Source of the DNA: Sipunculus nudus
Lineage: Eukaryota; Annelida; Sipuncula; Golfingiida; Sipunculidae
Length of the DNA stretch: 64,000 bases
Direction of reading: 5' to 3'
Assembly: GCA_026874595.1 (NCBI GenBank)
Contig: CM049320.1
Span: forward strand, 54,091,070-54,155,069
The translations under genes and the position numbers were made by a program. The notes below the pieces were generated by a model that was given only the letters and a program-made list of their open reading frames with translations, ran no database searches and was not told the origin of the DNA. Positions 47,746 through 59,896 of this stretch are shown in pieces. The first letter of the stretch is position 1. Each line of letters opens with the position of its first letter.

Positions 47746-48678
47746 CTGCGAAGAAACAAATGCAGTCGACATAAAACATTCTTTTGATTATCAGCCTACA
47801 AGCATTATGTTTGTCAGTATGATCAGTATATATTCCCGGATAATGAGTTAATTGTTGGAAATTACTGGTTCAATATTCTTTTTTTTATTTTATTTGTACT
47901 TACCAACATATGATTTATTTTCGTGAGTTCTAATATAATAATACATGCCTTCTTACGATAAAGAGAGGGGCAAAGAGAATAAGTTTGTGACAATCTAACG
48001 TACGTGCCCACTTGAAACGGATAGGAGAGTTCTTTTTGTAGAAAACAGAGTTAAATGCAGTCATGCCAGCTTAAGAGTTACCTTGGTGATTTGTTGAGAT
48101 TGCTTTAAAAAATAATTCTACTCAAATAAAGGCAAAAGGTTGAATTAAGTAAAAAGATTTAATATATGTTGACAGTTTCTGTGACTAATGTTAAATTAAA
48201 CTTGAAATGAAATGTTATTTGCGGAAACGACCTGTCCGTTGGTTTCCAATAATGTATCGGGAAACGTCCGACTGGAAAGAAATGTGGGACGATTGAAAAG
48301 AAAAGAACTTTATAATTTTAGTGTCAGAAACAAAAACAAAATATGACGAAATATCAGTTCCTTAGTTTTTTCAATTAAGCATAAAGGTGACATTTCCCTT
48401 TTCATAAGGTATGAGGTTTCGTTCCATTAATTTGTATCTATTTCTGGGAATTACATACCTTCAGCATATTTATGTTAGCAAACGGATATAGTCCAGGTGC
48501 TACTTAACAGAGTTGGAATAACCAATCCCAAATAACTGTGGTAAATAGGTTTAAAAATAGTATGTTAATTTTTCTCGAAAGATCAATCTCGGCAAGTGAT
48601 CAATTATATTTTTTTCCGTATTCCTTTTGTTAACTATCAGATGTTTCGTACTAATTTGTCGTCGCAGTTAGTACTAAC

Positions 48679-48738
48679 CTGGCGCTGCTGGTGTTGTAGT
48701 TGGGGCAGGTGGAGGTGCCGGTGTTGTGGTCGGAGGCA
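48679..48738 (-). CDS. PT exon, 60 nt, array copy
   Basis: Same peptide as 47686; donor is GTTAGT. Confidence 0.75.
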
Positions 48739-49669
48739 CTGCGAAGAAACAAATGCATTCGACATAAAACATTCTTTTGATTATCAGCCAACAAGCATCA
48801 GGTTTGTCAGTATGATTAGTATATATTCCCGGATAATGAGTTAATTGTTGGAAATTACTGGTTCAATATTCTTTTTTATTTTATTTGTACGTACCAACAT
48901 ATGCTTTATTTTCGTGAGTTCTAATATAATAATACATGCCTTCTTACGATAAAGAGAGGAGCAAATAGAATAAGTTTGTGACAATCTAACGTACGTGCCC
49001 ACGTCAAACGGATAGGATAGTTCTTTTTGTAGAAAACAGAGTTAAATGCACCAATGCCAGCTTAAGAGTTACCTTGGTGATTTGTTGAGATTTCTTTCAA
49101 AAATAATTCTACTCAAATAAAGTCGAAAGGTTGAATTAAGTATAAAGATTTAATATATGTTGACAGATTCTGTGACTAATGTTAAATTAAACTTGAAATG
49201 ATATGTTATTTGCGGAAACGACCTGTCCGTTGGTTTCCAATAGTGTATCGGGAAACGTCCGACTGGAAAGAAATGTGGGACGATTGAAAAAAAAGAACTT
49301 TATAATTTTAGTGTCAGAAACAAAAACAAAATATGACGAAATATCAGTTCCTTAGTTTTTTCAATTAAGCATAAAGGTGACATATCCCTTTTCATAAGGT
49401 ATGAGGTTTCGTTCATTTAATTTGTATCTATTTCTGGGGATTACATACCTTCAGCATATTTATGTTAGCAAACGGATATAGTCCAGGTGCTACTTAACAG
49501 AGTTGGAATAACCAATCCCAAAATAACTGTGGTCAATAGGTTTAAAAATAGTATGTTAATTTTTCTCGAAAGATCAATCTCGGCAAGTGATCAATTATAT
49601 TTTTTTCCGTATTCCTTTTGTTAACTATCAGATGTAACGTACTAATTTGTCGTCGCAGTTAGTACTAAC

Positions 49670-49729
49670 CTGGCGCTGCTGGTGTTGTAGTTGGGGCAGG
49701 TGGAGGTGCCGGTGTTGTGGTCGGAGGCA
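49670..49729 (-). CDS. PT exon, 60 nt, array copy
   Basis: Consensus peptide; donor GTTAGT. Confidence 0.75.
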
Positions 49730-50661
49730 CTGCGAAGAAACAAATGCATTCGACATAAAACATTCTTTTGATTATCAGCCAACAAGCATCAGGTTTGTCA
49801 GTATGATTAGTATATATTCCCGGATAATGAGTTAATTGTTGGAAATTACTGGTTCAATATTCTTTTTTATTTTATTTGTACGTACCAACATATTATTTAT
49901 TTTCGTGAGTTCTAATATAATAATACATGCCTTCTTACGATAAAGAGAGGAGCAAATAGAATATGTTTGTGACAATCTAACGTACGTGCCCACGTCAAAC
50001 GGATAGGATAGTTCTTTTTGTAGAAAACAGAGTTAAATGCACCAATGCCAGCTTAAGAGTTACCTTGGTGATTTGTTGAGATTTCTTTAAAAAATAATTC
50101 TACTCAAATAAAGTCGAAAGGTTGAATTAAGTATAAAGATTTAATATATGTTGACAGATTCTGTGACTAATGTTAAATTAAACTTGAAATGATATGTTAT
50201 TTGCGGAAACGACCTGTCCGTTGGTTTCCAATAATGTATCGGGAAACGTCCGACTGGAAAGAAATGTGGGACGATTGAAAAAAAAAGAACTTTATAATTT
50301 TAGTGTCAGAAACAAAAACAAAATATGACGAAATATCAGTTCCTTAGTTTTTTCAATTAAGCATAAAGGTGACATATCCCTTTTCATAAGGTATGAGGTT
50401 TCGTTCATTTAATTTGTATCTATTTCTGGGGATTACATACCTTCAGCATATTTATGTTAGCAAACGGATATAGTCCAGGTGCTACTTAACAGAGTTGGAA
50501 TAACCAATCCCAAAATAACTGTGGTCAAAAGGTTTAAAAATAGTATGTTAATTTTTCTCGAAAGATCAATCTCGGCAAGTGATCAATTATATTTTTTTCC
50601 GTATTCCTTTCGTTAACTATCAGAGGTTTTGTACTAATTTGTCGTCGCAGTTAGTACTGAC

Positions 50662-50721
50662 CTGGCGCTGCTGGTGTTGTAGTTGGGGCAGGTGGAGGTG
50701 CCGGTGTTGTGGTCGGAGGCA
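50662..50721 (-). CDS. PT exon, 60 nt, array copy
   Basis: Consensus peptide; donor GTCAGT, as in copies 47686 and 55835. Confidence 0.75.
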
Positions 50722-51100
50722 CTGCGAAGAAACAAATGCATTCGACAAAAAACATTCTGTTGATTATCAGCCAACAAGCATCAGGTTTGTCAGTATGATC
50801 AATATATATTCCCGGATGATGAGATAATTGTTGGAAATTACTGGTCCAATATTCTTTTTTATTTTATTTGTATGTACCAACAGATGATTTATTTTCGTGA
50901 GTTCTAATATAATAATACATGCCATTTTACGATAAAGAGAGGGGCAAACTGAATAAGTTTGTGACATTCTAACGTACGTGCCCACGTGGAACGGATAGGA
51001 GAGTTTTTTTTGTAGAAAACAGTGTTAAATGCAGGCATGCCTGCTTAAGATTTCTCTGGGTGATATGTTGAGATTGCTTTGAAAATTAATTCTACTCAAC

Positions 51101-53283
51101 AAGAACATGCTTTGATAAGAATATTCTTTATGAGCTCCGCCAGTTTATACAGGGGTGTGTTTCAATAACTTTCTAAATGACTTAAGCCAAAGCCCGGCAC
51201 TAAAGCCCGAAAACAGACTTGCCTAAGTCAAATAGATAAGTCCGTTTCAATAAAAATGGTTTAAAAATACAGACTTTAGCCAGACTCAGCGCCATCTGTC
51301 GGCAGACAGTTATTAGAATAAAATTATATAGACTAGACAATTATATAGACTAGAAGAGACAACATATACTTTAAATAGGGTCATTAACACTATGTGGATG
51401 CAAGATTTTTACCGTAATGGCTCTAGACTTAAATATTGCACTTATTAATATATGTCTGACTAAATGTTTCAAGTGACATGTCATGGAAACTTACATTTTG
51501 CACTTCAACAACACTTGTTAATGGGTAATTATTTTCTTATATCTATAGTTCAATAATATTTTAATAGTAACAGCCAAGGCTATCTGCACGACGGTCGTGC
51601 CAATAAGAAGTAAAATCCGCACGACGGCCTCTCATATTATAATATAGAATCTAACAATAGGCTGGTAACCCCCGCCTCAGCAATACATTAAGTTGAAATT
51701 TGTAGTTTTTGCTGGCTGATTTACGCAAACTTTAACACGAAAATACTTTAATATATACAATTAAAACGCAATCGGTGTATAACAATAAACTGGAGAAGCC
51801 TGGGCCGGGCCAAATAAACGAACTATCCTTGGCCAGCTGCCAAGGCTGATTTCTTCACCGATCTGGTGGCATGTTTATCTCTGTTCATCAGGTGAGTTTG
51901 TTTTTCTTGTTGTCAATTTCCAAACAATTATCATTACTCATGAACTAATTAAATAGTAAACTATTAGAATATTCAGTGTAAGATATATTTGAGAATGTAG
52001 GGCGGTCGTGCGGATAGACAGTACCAAGAGTGTCATCTAATATCACTTAAAATAATATGAGAAACGTGTTAATCTCCGTTTTTTGAGGGGATTAATTATT
52101 TTACTTTATTTTTATACTTAAATCACGTAGCAGTCAGGGTGGATAGTTAGATGAAGGATATTATAGTAATTTATTTGTTGCAATTGATACCTTCGTAAGA
52201 TACTCACGTAAATCGAACATAATTAAATAGAATAACATCTCGAACAAAACCTGTTTGGTTCAGGTTAACACAAGGTTGTCAAGGACATTTTATTTAGCCA
52301 CCTGCATCTGCAAAAACATATGCCAGTTATACTGAGTTAATATATATTTGCAACTGTTTAGATGCACTGTTTCATAGGCCTCTTAATATATTTTGTACTT
52401 CGCCCGCCCAGCCCCTCATGGATTGCCTGTGTACCGCTGACAGTTGCACAACGAGCATCAGAATGACAGTTATTGGCAATTGACAGGCAGTCAATGCATG
52501 AATCTCCCTGTCAAAAACCGAAAGGGATAGAGTGGGTCTCGACATTGCGCCTATCAAGTTCAATTTCGTGAAGAATACGCCTCAAAACTGTGTAAAGTGG
52601 CTATTTTTCTGACTTAAGCCCCGAAATAGCAGGTCTGGAGGTCAAGCCCCAAACTGACTTAAGTCATTTTTTTTGTATTTTATGGAAACAGGTTTAATTC
52701 TTTAGATGGGTGACTGAAGTCAAAATCGACCATTTTTGGGCTTAAGTCAGTTAATTGAAACACCTCCCGCCTGATGTCACAAAAATGACTTTTCCTGAAG
52801 TTTTCAATTTCTCTATAAATTAGAGAAGAATATAAAAATTAAATCTTTAAAAAATAACCATCTGTGTTAATTTCCTTTAGAAAGGGTTACCAGCTTCTAC
52901 AATATATTTTTGTTTGCAGTTACTAGTCTTTATATTTTGTAGTAAGATATTTGACTGGAAAGAAATGCTGGACGCGTGAAAAAAGAACTCTTCAATTTAA
53001 GTGTCAGAAACAAAAACTAAATATGACGAAACATGAGTTCTTAAGATTTTTTCAATTAAGCATAATGGTGACATTTCCCTTTTCATAAGGTATGAGGTTT
53101 CGTTCAGTTAATTTGTATCTGTTTCTGGGGATTACATACCTTGAGCATATTTATGTTAGCAAACGGATAAAGTATGTTACGTGCCCACGTGAAACGGATA
53201 GGAGACTAGTTTTTGTACAAAACAGTGTTAAATACAGGCATGCCAGCTTAAGAGTTTCCTGGGTGATTTGTTGAGATTGCTTT
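51101..53283. repeat. Segmental duplication, copy 2, inserted in the array
   Basis: Colinear copy of 44,971-47,127 lying between the fourth and fifth array exons, which raises their spacing from 992 to 3,186 bp. Confidence 0.85.
51151..52768. mobile_element. Putative TIR DNA element, copy 2
   Basis: Right end GGGAGGTGTTTCAATTAACT and left end AGGGGTGTGTTTCAATAACT match better here than in copy 1. The element moved with the segmental duplication, not by its own transposition. Confidence 0.45.
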
Positions 53284-53449
53284 AAAAATTAAATCCATGA
53301 CCTTGATTTTTAAATAAATCTTATTTCTTTACGGAAGGTGTCAGAAACATATTTCAAATAATATACCTTTTTCACTTTTTTCAACGGAGAATATCAGGAA
53401 ATGGGAAAGTGCAACTATCTGGGCAATGCATTCGTTAATACTATTCCTT

Positions 53450-53530
53450 AACATCCAATATGTTATCACCGGACATGTATTACGGGAAACAGTTTGCTGG
53501 TGTTGTATTCGAAGCTACTATGTACAATCA
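53450..53530 (-). pseudogene. Decayed exon of a third 60-nt subtype
   Basis: Acceptor tgtacatag then TAGCTTCGAATACAACACCA; the 3' part is disrupted and has no donor. Related to the relics at 57914, 58983 and 59725. Confidence 0.45.
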
Positions 53531-53847
53531 TGTCTACTTTTGACATAAATATATTGTTCACACTATTTTGATCTGTTTATTTTGCTGGTCTGTTTTTATT
53601 AAACCTCACATAAAACATCCATTATTTTTCCGAGGTATTCCACTAAAGGCGATACGTTAAATTAAGTATTAAAATTTAATATATATAGGAATATTCTGTG
53701 ACTAATTGTAGATGAACTCGAAATGAAAAAAATAAATAAAGTTTGTTTATCTTTCTCAAAAGATCAATCTCGGCAAAAGATCCATTTTAATCATTTCGCT
53801 AACTATCAGAGGTTTTGTACTAATTTGTCGTCGCAGTTAGAACTAAC

Positions 53848-53907
53848 CTGGCGCTGCTGCTGTTGTAGTTGGGGCAGGTGGAGGTGCCGGTGTTGTGGTC
53901 GGAGGCA
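53848..53907 (-). CDS. PT exon, 60 nt, array copy with P-to-A change
   Basis: Donor GTTAGT. PPTTTPAPPPAPTTTAAAP. Confidence 0.75.
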
Positions 53908-54839
53908 CTGCGAAGAAACAAATGCATTCGACATTAAACATTCTGTTGATTATCAGCCAACAAGCATCAGGTTTGTCAGTATGATCAGTATATTCTCGGA
54001 TAATGAGTTAATTGTTGGAAATTACTGGTTGAATATTCTTTTTTTATTTTATTTGTACGTACCAACATATGATTTATTTTCGTGAGTTCTAATATAATAA
54101 TACATGCCTTCTTACGATAAAGAGAGGGGCAAAGAGAATAAGTTTGTGACAATCTAAAATACGTGCCCACGTGAAACGGATAGGAGAGTTCTTTTTGTAG
54201 AAAACAGAGTTAAATGCAGGTATGGCAGCTTAAGAGTTACCTTGGTGATTTGTTGAGATTGCTTTAAAAAATAATTCTACTCAAATAAAGGCGAAAGGTT
54301 GAATTAAGTATAAAGATTAAATATATGTTGACAGATTCTGTGTCTAATGTTAAATTAAACTTGAAATGAAATGTTATTTGCGGAAACGACCTGTCCGTTG
54401 GTTTCCAATAATGTATCGGGAAACGTCCGACCGGAAAGAAATGTGGGACGATTGAAAAAAAAAGAACTTTATAATTTTAGTGTCAGAAACAAAAACAAAA
54501 TATGACGAAATATCAGTTCCTTAGTTTTTTCAATTAAGCATAAAGGTGACATTTCCCTTTTCATAAGCTATGAGGTTTCGTTCATTTAATTTGTATCTAT
54601 TTCTGGGGATTACATACCTTCAGCATATTTATGTTAGCAAACGGATATAGTCCAGGTGCTACTTAACAGAGTTGGAATAACCAATCCCAAAATAACTGTG
54701 GTAAATAGGTTTAAAAAATAGTATGTTAATTTTTCTCGAAAGATCAATCTCGGCAAGTGATCAATTATATTTTTTTCCGTATTCCTTTCGTTAACTATCG
54801 GGGGTTTCGTACTAATTTGTCGTCGCAGTTAGTACTAAC

Positions 54840-54899
54840 CTGGCGCTGCTGGTGTTGTAGTTGGGGCAGGTGGAGGTGCCGGTGTTGTGGTCGGAGGCA
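54840..54899 (-). CDS. PT exon, 60 nt, array copy
   Basis: Consensus peptide; acceptor ttttcttcgcag, donor GTTAGT. Confidence 0.75.
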
Positions 54900-55834
54900 C
54901 TGCGAAGAAAAAAATGCATTCGACATAAAACATTCTGTTGATTATCAGCCAACAAGCATCAGGTTTGTCAGTATGATCAGTATATATTCCCGGAAAATGA
55001 GTTAATTGTTGGAAATTACTGGTTGAATATTTTTTTTTTATTTTATTTGTAGGTACCAACATATGATTTATTTTCGTGAGTTCTGATATAATAATACATG
55101 CCTTCTTACGATAAAGAGAGGGGCAAGCAGAATAAGTTTGTGACATTCTAACGTACGTGCCCACGTGAAACGGATAGGAGAGTTCTTTTTGTAGAAAACA
55201 GAGTTAAATGCAGGCATGCCAGCTTAAGAGTAAATTGGGTGATTTTTTTAGATTTCTTGAAAAATTAATTCTACTCAACTAAAGGCGAAAGGTTGAATTA
55301 AGTATAAAGATTTAATATATGTTGACAGATCCTGTGACTAATGTTAAATTAAACTTGAAATGAAATGTTATTTGCGGAAACGACCTGCCCGTTGGTTTCC
55401 AATAATTTATCGGGAAACGTCCGACTGGAAAGAAATATGGGACGATTGAAAAAAAAAAGAACTTTATAATTTTAGTGTCAGAAACAAAAACAATATATGA
55501 CGAAATATCAGTTCCTTAGTTTTTTCAATTAAGCAAAAAGGTGACATTTCACTTTTCAAAGGGTATGAGGTTTCGTTCATTTAATTTGTATCTATTTCTG
55601 GGGATTACATACCTTCAGCATATTTATGTTAGCAAACGGATATAGTCCAGGTGCTACTTAACAGAGTTGGAATAACCAATCCCAAAATAACTGTGGTAAA
55701 TAGGTTTAAAAAATAGTATGTTAATTTTTCTCGAAATATCAATCTCTGCATGTGATCAATTATATTTTTTTCCGTTTTCCTTTCGTTAACTATCAGAGGT
55801 TTTGTACTAATTTGTCGTCGCAGTTAGTACTGAC

Positions 55835-55894
55835 CTGGCGCTGCTGGTGTTGTAGTTGGGGCAGGTAGAGGTGCCGGTGTTGTGGTCGGAGGCA
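55835..55894 (-). CDS. PT exon, 60 nt, array copy with P-to-L change
   Basis: PPTTTPAPLPAPTTTPAAP; donor GTCAGT. Confidence 0.75.
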
Positions 55895-57321
55895 CTGCGA
55901 AGAAACAAATGCATTCGACATAAAACATTCTGTTGATTATCAGCCAACAAGCATCAGGTTTGGCAGTATGATCAGTATATATTCCCGGATAATGAGTTAA
56001 TTGTTTGAAATTACTGGTTAAATATTCTTTTTTATTTTATTTGTACGTACCAACATATGATTTATTTTCGTGAGTTCTAATATAATAATACATGCCTTCT
56101 TTCGATAAAGAGAGGGGCAAACAGAATAAGTTTGTGACAATCTAACGTACGTGCCCGCGTCAAACGGATAGGAGAGTTCTTTTTGTAGAAAACAGATTTA
56201 AATGCAGGCATGCCAGCTTGAGAGTTAATTAGGTGATTTGTTGAGATTGCCTTAAAAATTAATTCTACTCAACTAAAGGCGAAACGTTGAATTAAGTATA
56301 AAGATTTTATATATGTTGACAGATTCTGTGACTAATGATAAATTAACGTGAAATGAAATGTTATATGCGGAAACGACCTGTCCCTTGGTTTCCAATAATG
56401 TATCGGAAAACGTCCGACTAGAAAGAAATGTAGGACGTTTGACAAAAAAAGAACTTTATAATTTTAGTGTCAGAAACAAAAACAAAATATGACGAAATAT
56501 GAGTTCCTAAGCTTTTTCAATTAAGCATAAAGGTGGCATTTCCCTTTTCATAAGGTATGAGGTTTTGTTCATTTAATGTGTATATTTTCTATGGATTACA
56601 TACCTTGAGCATATTTATTTTAGCAAACGGATAAAGTATGTTACGTGCCCACGTGAAACGGATAGGAGATTTGTTTTTGTAGAAAACAGTGTTAAATACA
56701 AGCATGCCAGCTTAAGAGTTAATTAGGTAATTTGTTGAGATTGCTTTAAAATTAATTCTACTCAACTAAAGGCGAAACGTTGAATTAAGTATAAAGATTT
56801 AATATATGTTGACAGATTCTGTGACTAATGTTAAATTAAACTTGAAATGAAATGTTATTTGCGGAAACGACCTGTCCGTTGGTTTCCAATAATGTATCGG
56901 GAAACGTCCGACTGGAAAGAAATGTGGGACGATTGAAAAAAAAAAACTTTATAATTTTAGTGTCAGAAACAAAAACAAAATATGACGAAATATCAGTTCC
57001 TTAGTTTTTTCAATTAAGCATAAAGGTGACATTTCCCTTTTCATAAGGTATGAGGTTTCGTTCGATTAATTTGTATCTATTTCTGGGGATTACATACCTT
57101 TAGCATATTTATGTTAGCAAACGGATATAGTCCAGGTGCTACTTAACAGAGTTGGAATAACCAATCCCAAAATAACTGTGGTTAATAGGTTTAATAAAAC
57201 AGTATGTAAATTTTTCTCGAAATATCAATCTCGGCAAGTGATCAATTATATTTTTTTTCCGTATTCCTTTCGTTAACTATCAGAGGTTTTGTACTAATTT
57301 GTCGCCGCAGTTAGTACTAAC

Positions 57322-57381
57322 CTGACGCTGCCGGTGTTGTAGTTGGGGCAGGTGGAAGTGTCGGTGTTGTGGTCGGAAGCA
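57322..57381 (-). CDS. PT exon, 60 nt, most 5' and most divergent array copy
   Basis: LPTTTPTLPPAPTTTPAAS; the acceptor is 'tttgttcgaag', weaker than the usual cgcag; donor GTTAGT. Phase 1/1 retained. Confidence 0.65.
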
Positions 57382-57913
57382 CTTCGAACAAACAAATGCA
57401 TTCGACATAAAACATTCTGTTGAATATCAGCCAACAAGCATCAGGTTTGACAGTATGATCAGTATATACTTCCGGTTTACTTAATAAATTATCATAAAAT
57501 TACTGGTTCAATATTATTTTTCAATTAGTTTGTACGTACCAACTTATGATTTTTTAATGATTTCTCTTGTTAATACATGCCATATTACGATAAGAAAAGA
57601 GACAAACAGAATAAGTTTGTGACAATTTAACTTACGTGCCCACGTGAAATGGATAGCAGATTATTTTTTGTAGAAAATGGTGTTAAATAAAGGCATTCAA
57701 CTTTAGACTAACCCGGGTTATTTGTTGAGATTGCTTTAAAATAAAATCCATTACTTTGATTTTTTAAATAAATGTTGTTTCTTTACGGAATGTCACAGAA
57801 ACATATTTCAAATAATATAACATGTTTACGTTTTCAATGGACATTATCAGGTAATGGCATAGTACAGCTATCCGGACAATTCATTCGTTAATTATCATTC
57901 CGTAAGTTCTAAC

Positions 57914-57971
57914 CTGTCGTCGCCGCACTTGTATTAGGGGCAACAGTTTGCTGGTGTTGTGTCCGAAATTA
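57914..57971 (-). pseudogene. Decayed 60-nt exon subtype (58 nt, frameshifted)
   Basis: Acceptor tgtacatag and donor GTTAGA remain, but 58 nt lie between and the phase-1 frame hits TAA. The 3' part still reads TVAPNTSAATT in the phase that leads into the next exon. Confidence 0.5.
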
Positions 57972-58982
57972 CTATGTACAATCATGTCTACTTTTAACAT
58001 TATCATATTGTTTACAAAATAAATTTTGTTCATTTTGCTGGTCGGTTTTTATTATACCTCACAAAAAAAACCATCCATTATTTTTCAGAGGTATTCCACT
58101 AAAGGGGATGCGTTGAATTAAGTATTAACATTTAATATATATAGGCAGATTCTGTGCCTGATGATAAATGAACTCGAAATGACATGTTATATGCGGTAAC
58201 GACAGGTCCGATGTTTCCAATAAGGTATCGGGAAACGTTCGTCTTGAAGGAAATGTGGGAATGGGTAAAAAAGAACTCTTACATTTTAGTGTCAGAACCG
58301 GAAAAAAAATATGGCATAATATCATTTAATAGGTTATTCAATTAAGCATAAAAGTAACACTTTCCTTTTAATAACTTATGAGTTCATTAAATTTTTATCT
58401 ATTTCTGGGAATTACATACTTTGAGTATTTTTTTTATTTTCAAATAGATAAAGTTCAGGTGATAAAGAACAGAGTTGGAATAACAAATCCAAAAATTTGT
58501 AAGGTAAATAGGTTTTAATAAATAAAGTATGTTTATCTTTCTCAAAAGATCAATCTCGGCAAGTGATCAATTATAATTTTTTTCGTTATCCTTTCGTTAA
58601 CTACCAGAGATTTTGTACTAATAGGTTTGAAATATATATTTCTCCGATTTACTGAGTAAATTATCAAACATTTGCTGGTTGAATATTCTTTTTAACTTAC
58701 TGTTCGTATATGATTTTTTTTGTGATTTTTCATATTATACATGCCATTTTACGGTAACGGACAGAGGCAAAAATATATAAGCTTGTGTTATTTTTACTTT
58801 CCTCCCCACGTGAAACGGGGAGCAGATTTGATTTTGTAGAAAACAGTGCTAAATATAGGCATGCCAAATTTAGCGTTACCAGGATTATTTGTTGAGATTG
58901 CTTTAAAAATTATTACATGACTTTGATTTTTTTAATATGTTATTTCTTCACAGAAATTAATTATCATTCCGTAGGTCCTAAC

Positions 58983-59040
58983 CTGTCGTCGCCGGACCTG
59001 TATTAGTGGCAACAGTTCGCTGGTGTTGTATCCGAAGCTA
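58983..59040 (-). pseudogene. Decayed 60-nt exon subtype, second copy
   Basis: Also 58 nt with the same frameshift, so the lesion predates the duplication. An internal acceptor 'ctaatacag' would leave a 15-nt phase-1/1 exon (58983-58997, PATT), so a rescued micro-exon is possible. Confidence 0.45.
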
Positions 59041-59724
59041 CTATGTACAATCATGTCTAATTTTGACATATACATATTGTTCACACTATATTGATATGTT
59101 TATTTTGCTGGTCCGTATTAATTATAATTGATATAACCAATCCATTATTTTTTTCAGGGGTACTCAACTAAAGAAGAAACATTGAATTAAGTATTAAGAT
59201 TGAATACATATTGGCAGATTCTGTGCCTAATGTAAAATTAAACTTGAAATGAAATGTTATTTGGGTAAACGACCTGTCCGTTGGTTTCAAATAATATATC
59301 GGGAAACGTCCGTCTGGAAAGAAATGTGGGACGGGCGAAAAAAGAACTCTTACATTTAAGTATCTGAAACAGAAAACAAAAGCGTAATATGATTCAAAAG
59401 TTATTCAATTACGCATAAAGGTTCCTTTTAAGGTATGAAGACATTTTTACTTATCATCCAACGTGAAACGGATAGCAAAATTGTTTTTTTTTGTAGAAAA
59501 CAGTTTCATATATACAGGCATCCACACTCTAAAGTTACTTGGGTTATTTGTTGCTTTAAAAATAAAATCCATGGCATTGCTTTTAAAAAAAAGTTATTTC
59601 TTTACGGAAGGTCTCAGAAACATATTTTAAATAATAAAACTTCTTCACTTTTTAAATGTACAATATCAGGAAATTTTTAGGTGCAACTCTCCGGGCATTT
59701 CATTCGTTAATTATCATTCCGTAA

Positions 59725-59780
59725 GTTCCAAACTGTCGTCGCCGGACGTGTAACAGTGTGCTGGTGTCGGGGCCAGAGCT
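59725..59780 (-). pseudogene. Decayed 60-nt exon subtype, third copy
   Basis: Keeps ccggcgacgacag, but the donor is TTTGGA; the acceptor region reads attacatag. Confidence 0.45.
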
Positions 59781-59896
59781 ACTATGTAATATCATGTCTA
59801 CTTTTGACATTAGCATACTGTTCACACATTTTTTTAGTTTATTTTGCTTGTCTGTTTTAATTATACTTGATATAACCCATCCAACGTACCTCTTCA

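Larger units (their letters stand above)
47040..51060. repeat. ~992-bp tandem array, first block (4 units)
   Basis: Exon starts are spaced 993, 991 and 992 bp apart. Units look about 95-98% identical by eye across exon and intron, marking recent unequal exchange. Recurring landmarks: 'gtatgaggtttcgttcattt', 'tgcggaaacgacctgtccgt', 'tcaatctcggcaagtgatca'. Confidence 0.9.
4565..57381 (-). other. Gene model: mucin-like Pro/Thr-rich protein with vWD and C8 domains
   Basis: This entry groups the minus-strand exons listed below into one transcription unit. Order from 5': nine 60-nt PT exons, one 39-nt, one 87-nt, five 36-nt, two 39-nt, three 84-nt (with two optional 12-nt micro-exons), one 30-nt, the vWD exons, the C8 exon and a 33-nt exon. 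All PT exons begin and end in phase 1, so any can be skipped or duplicated without shifting frame. The vWD exon enters in phase 1, and the junctions 0/0, 2/2, 2/2 and 1/1 through C8 all match. PT-rich segments next to vWD-C8 are the plan of secreted gel-forming mucins and related matrix or adhesion proteins, so an extracellular product is likely. The true 5' end (signal peptide) and the 3' end (TIL or further domains) were not found. Membership of one gene is inferred from phase, strand and order. Confidence 0.65.
53640..57480. repeat. ~992-bp tandem array, second block (4 exons)
   Basis: Exon spacing is 992 and 995 bp, then 1,487 bp: an extra half-unit without an exon (about 56,100-56,650) lies between the last two. 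Divergence rises toward the 57.4-kb end. Confidence 0.9.

Noticed and set aside
47603-55005. Repeated plus-strand ORFs reading WRCWCCSWGRWRCRCCGRRHC in each array unit, resembling a Cys/Arg-rich peptide family.
   Set aside because: They are the antisense of the minus-strand Pro/Thr exons; splice sites, phase symmetry and divergent relatives all support the minus strand. Conservation follows from tandem duplication of the whole unit.
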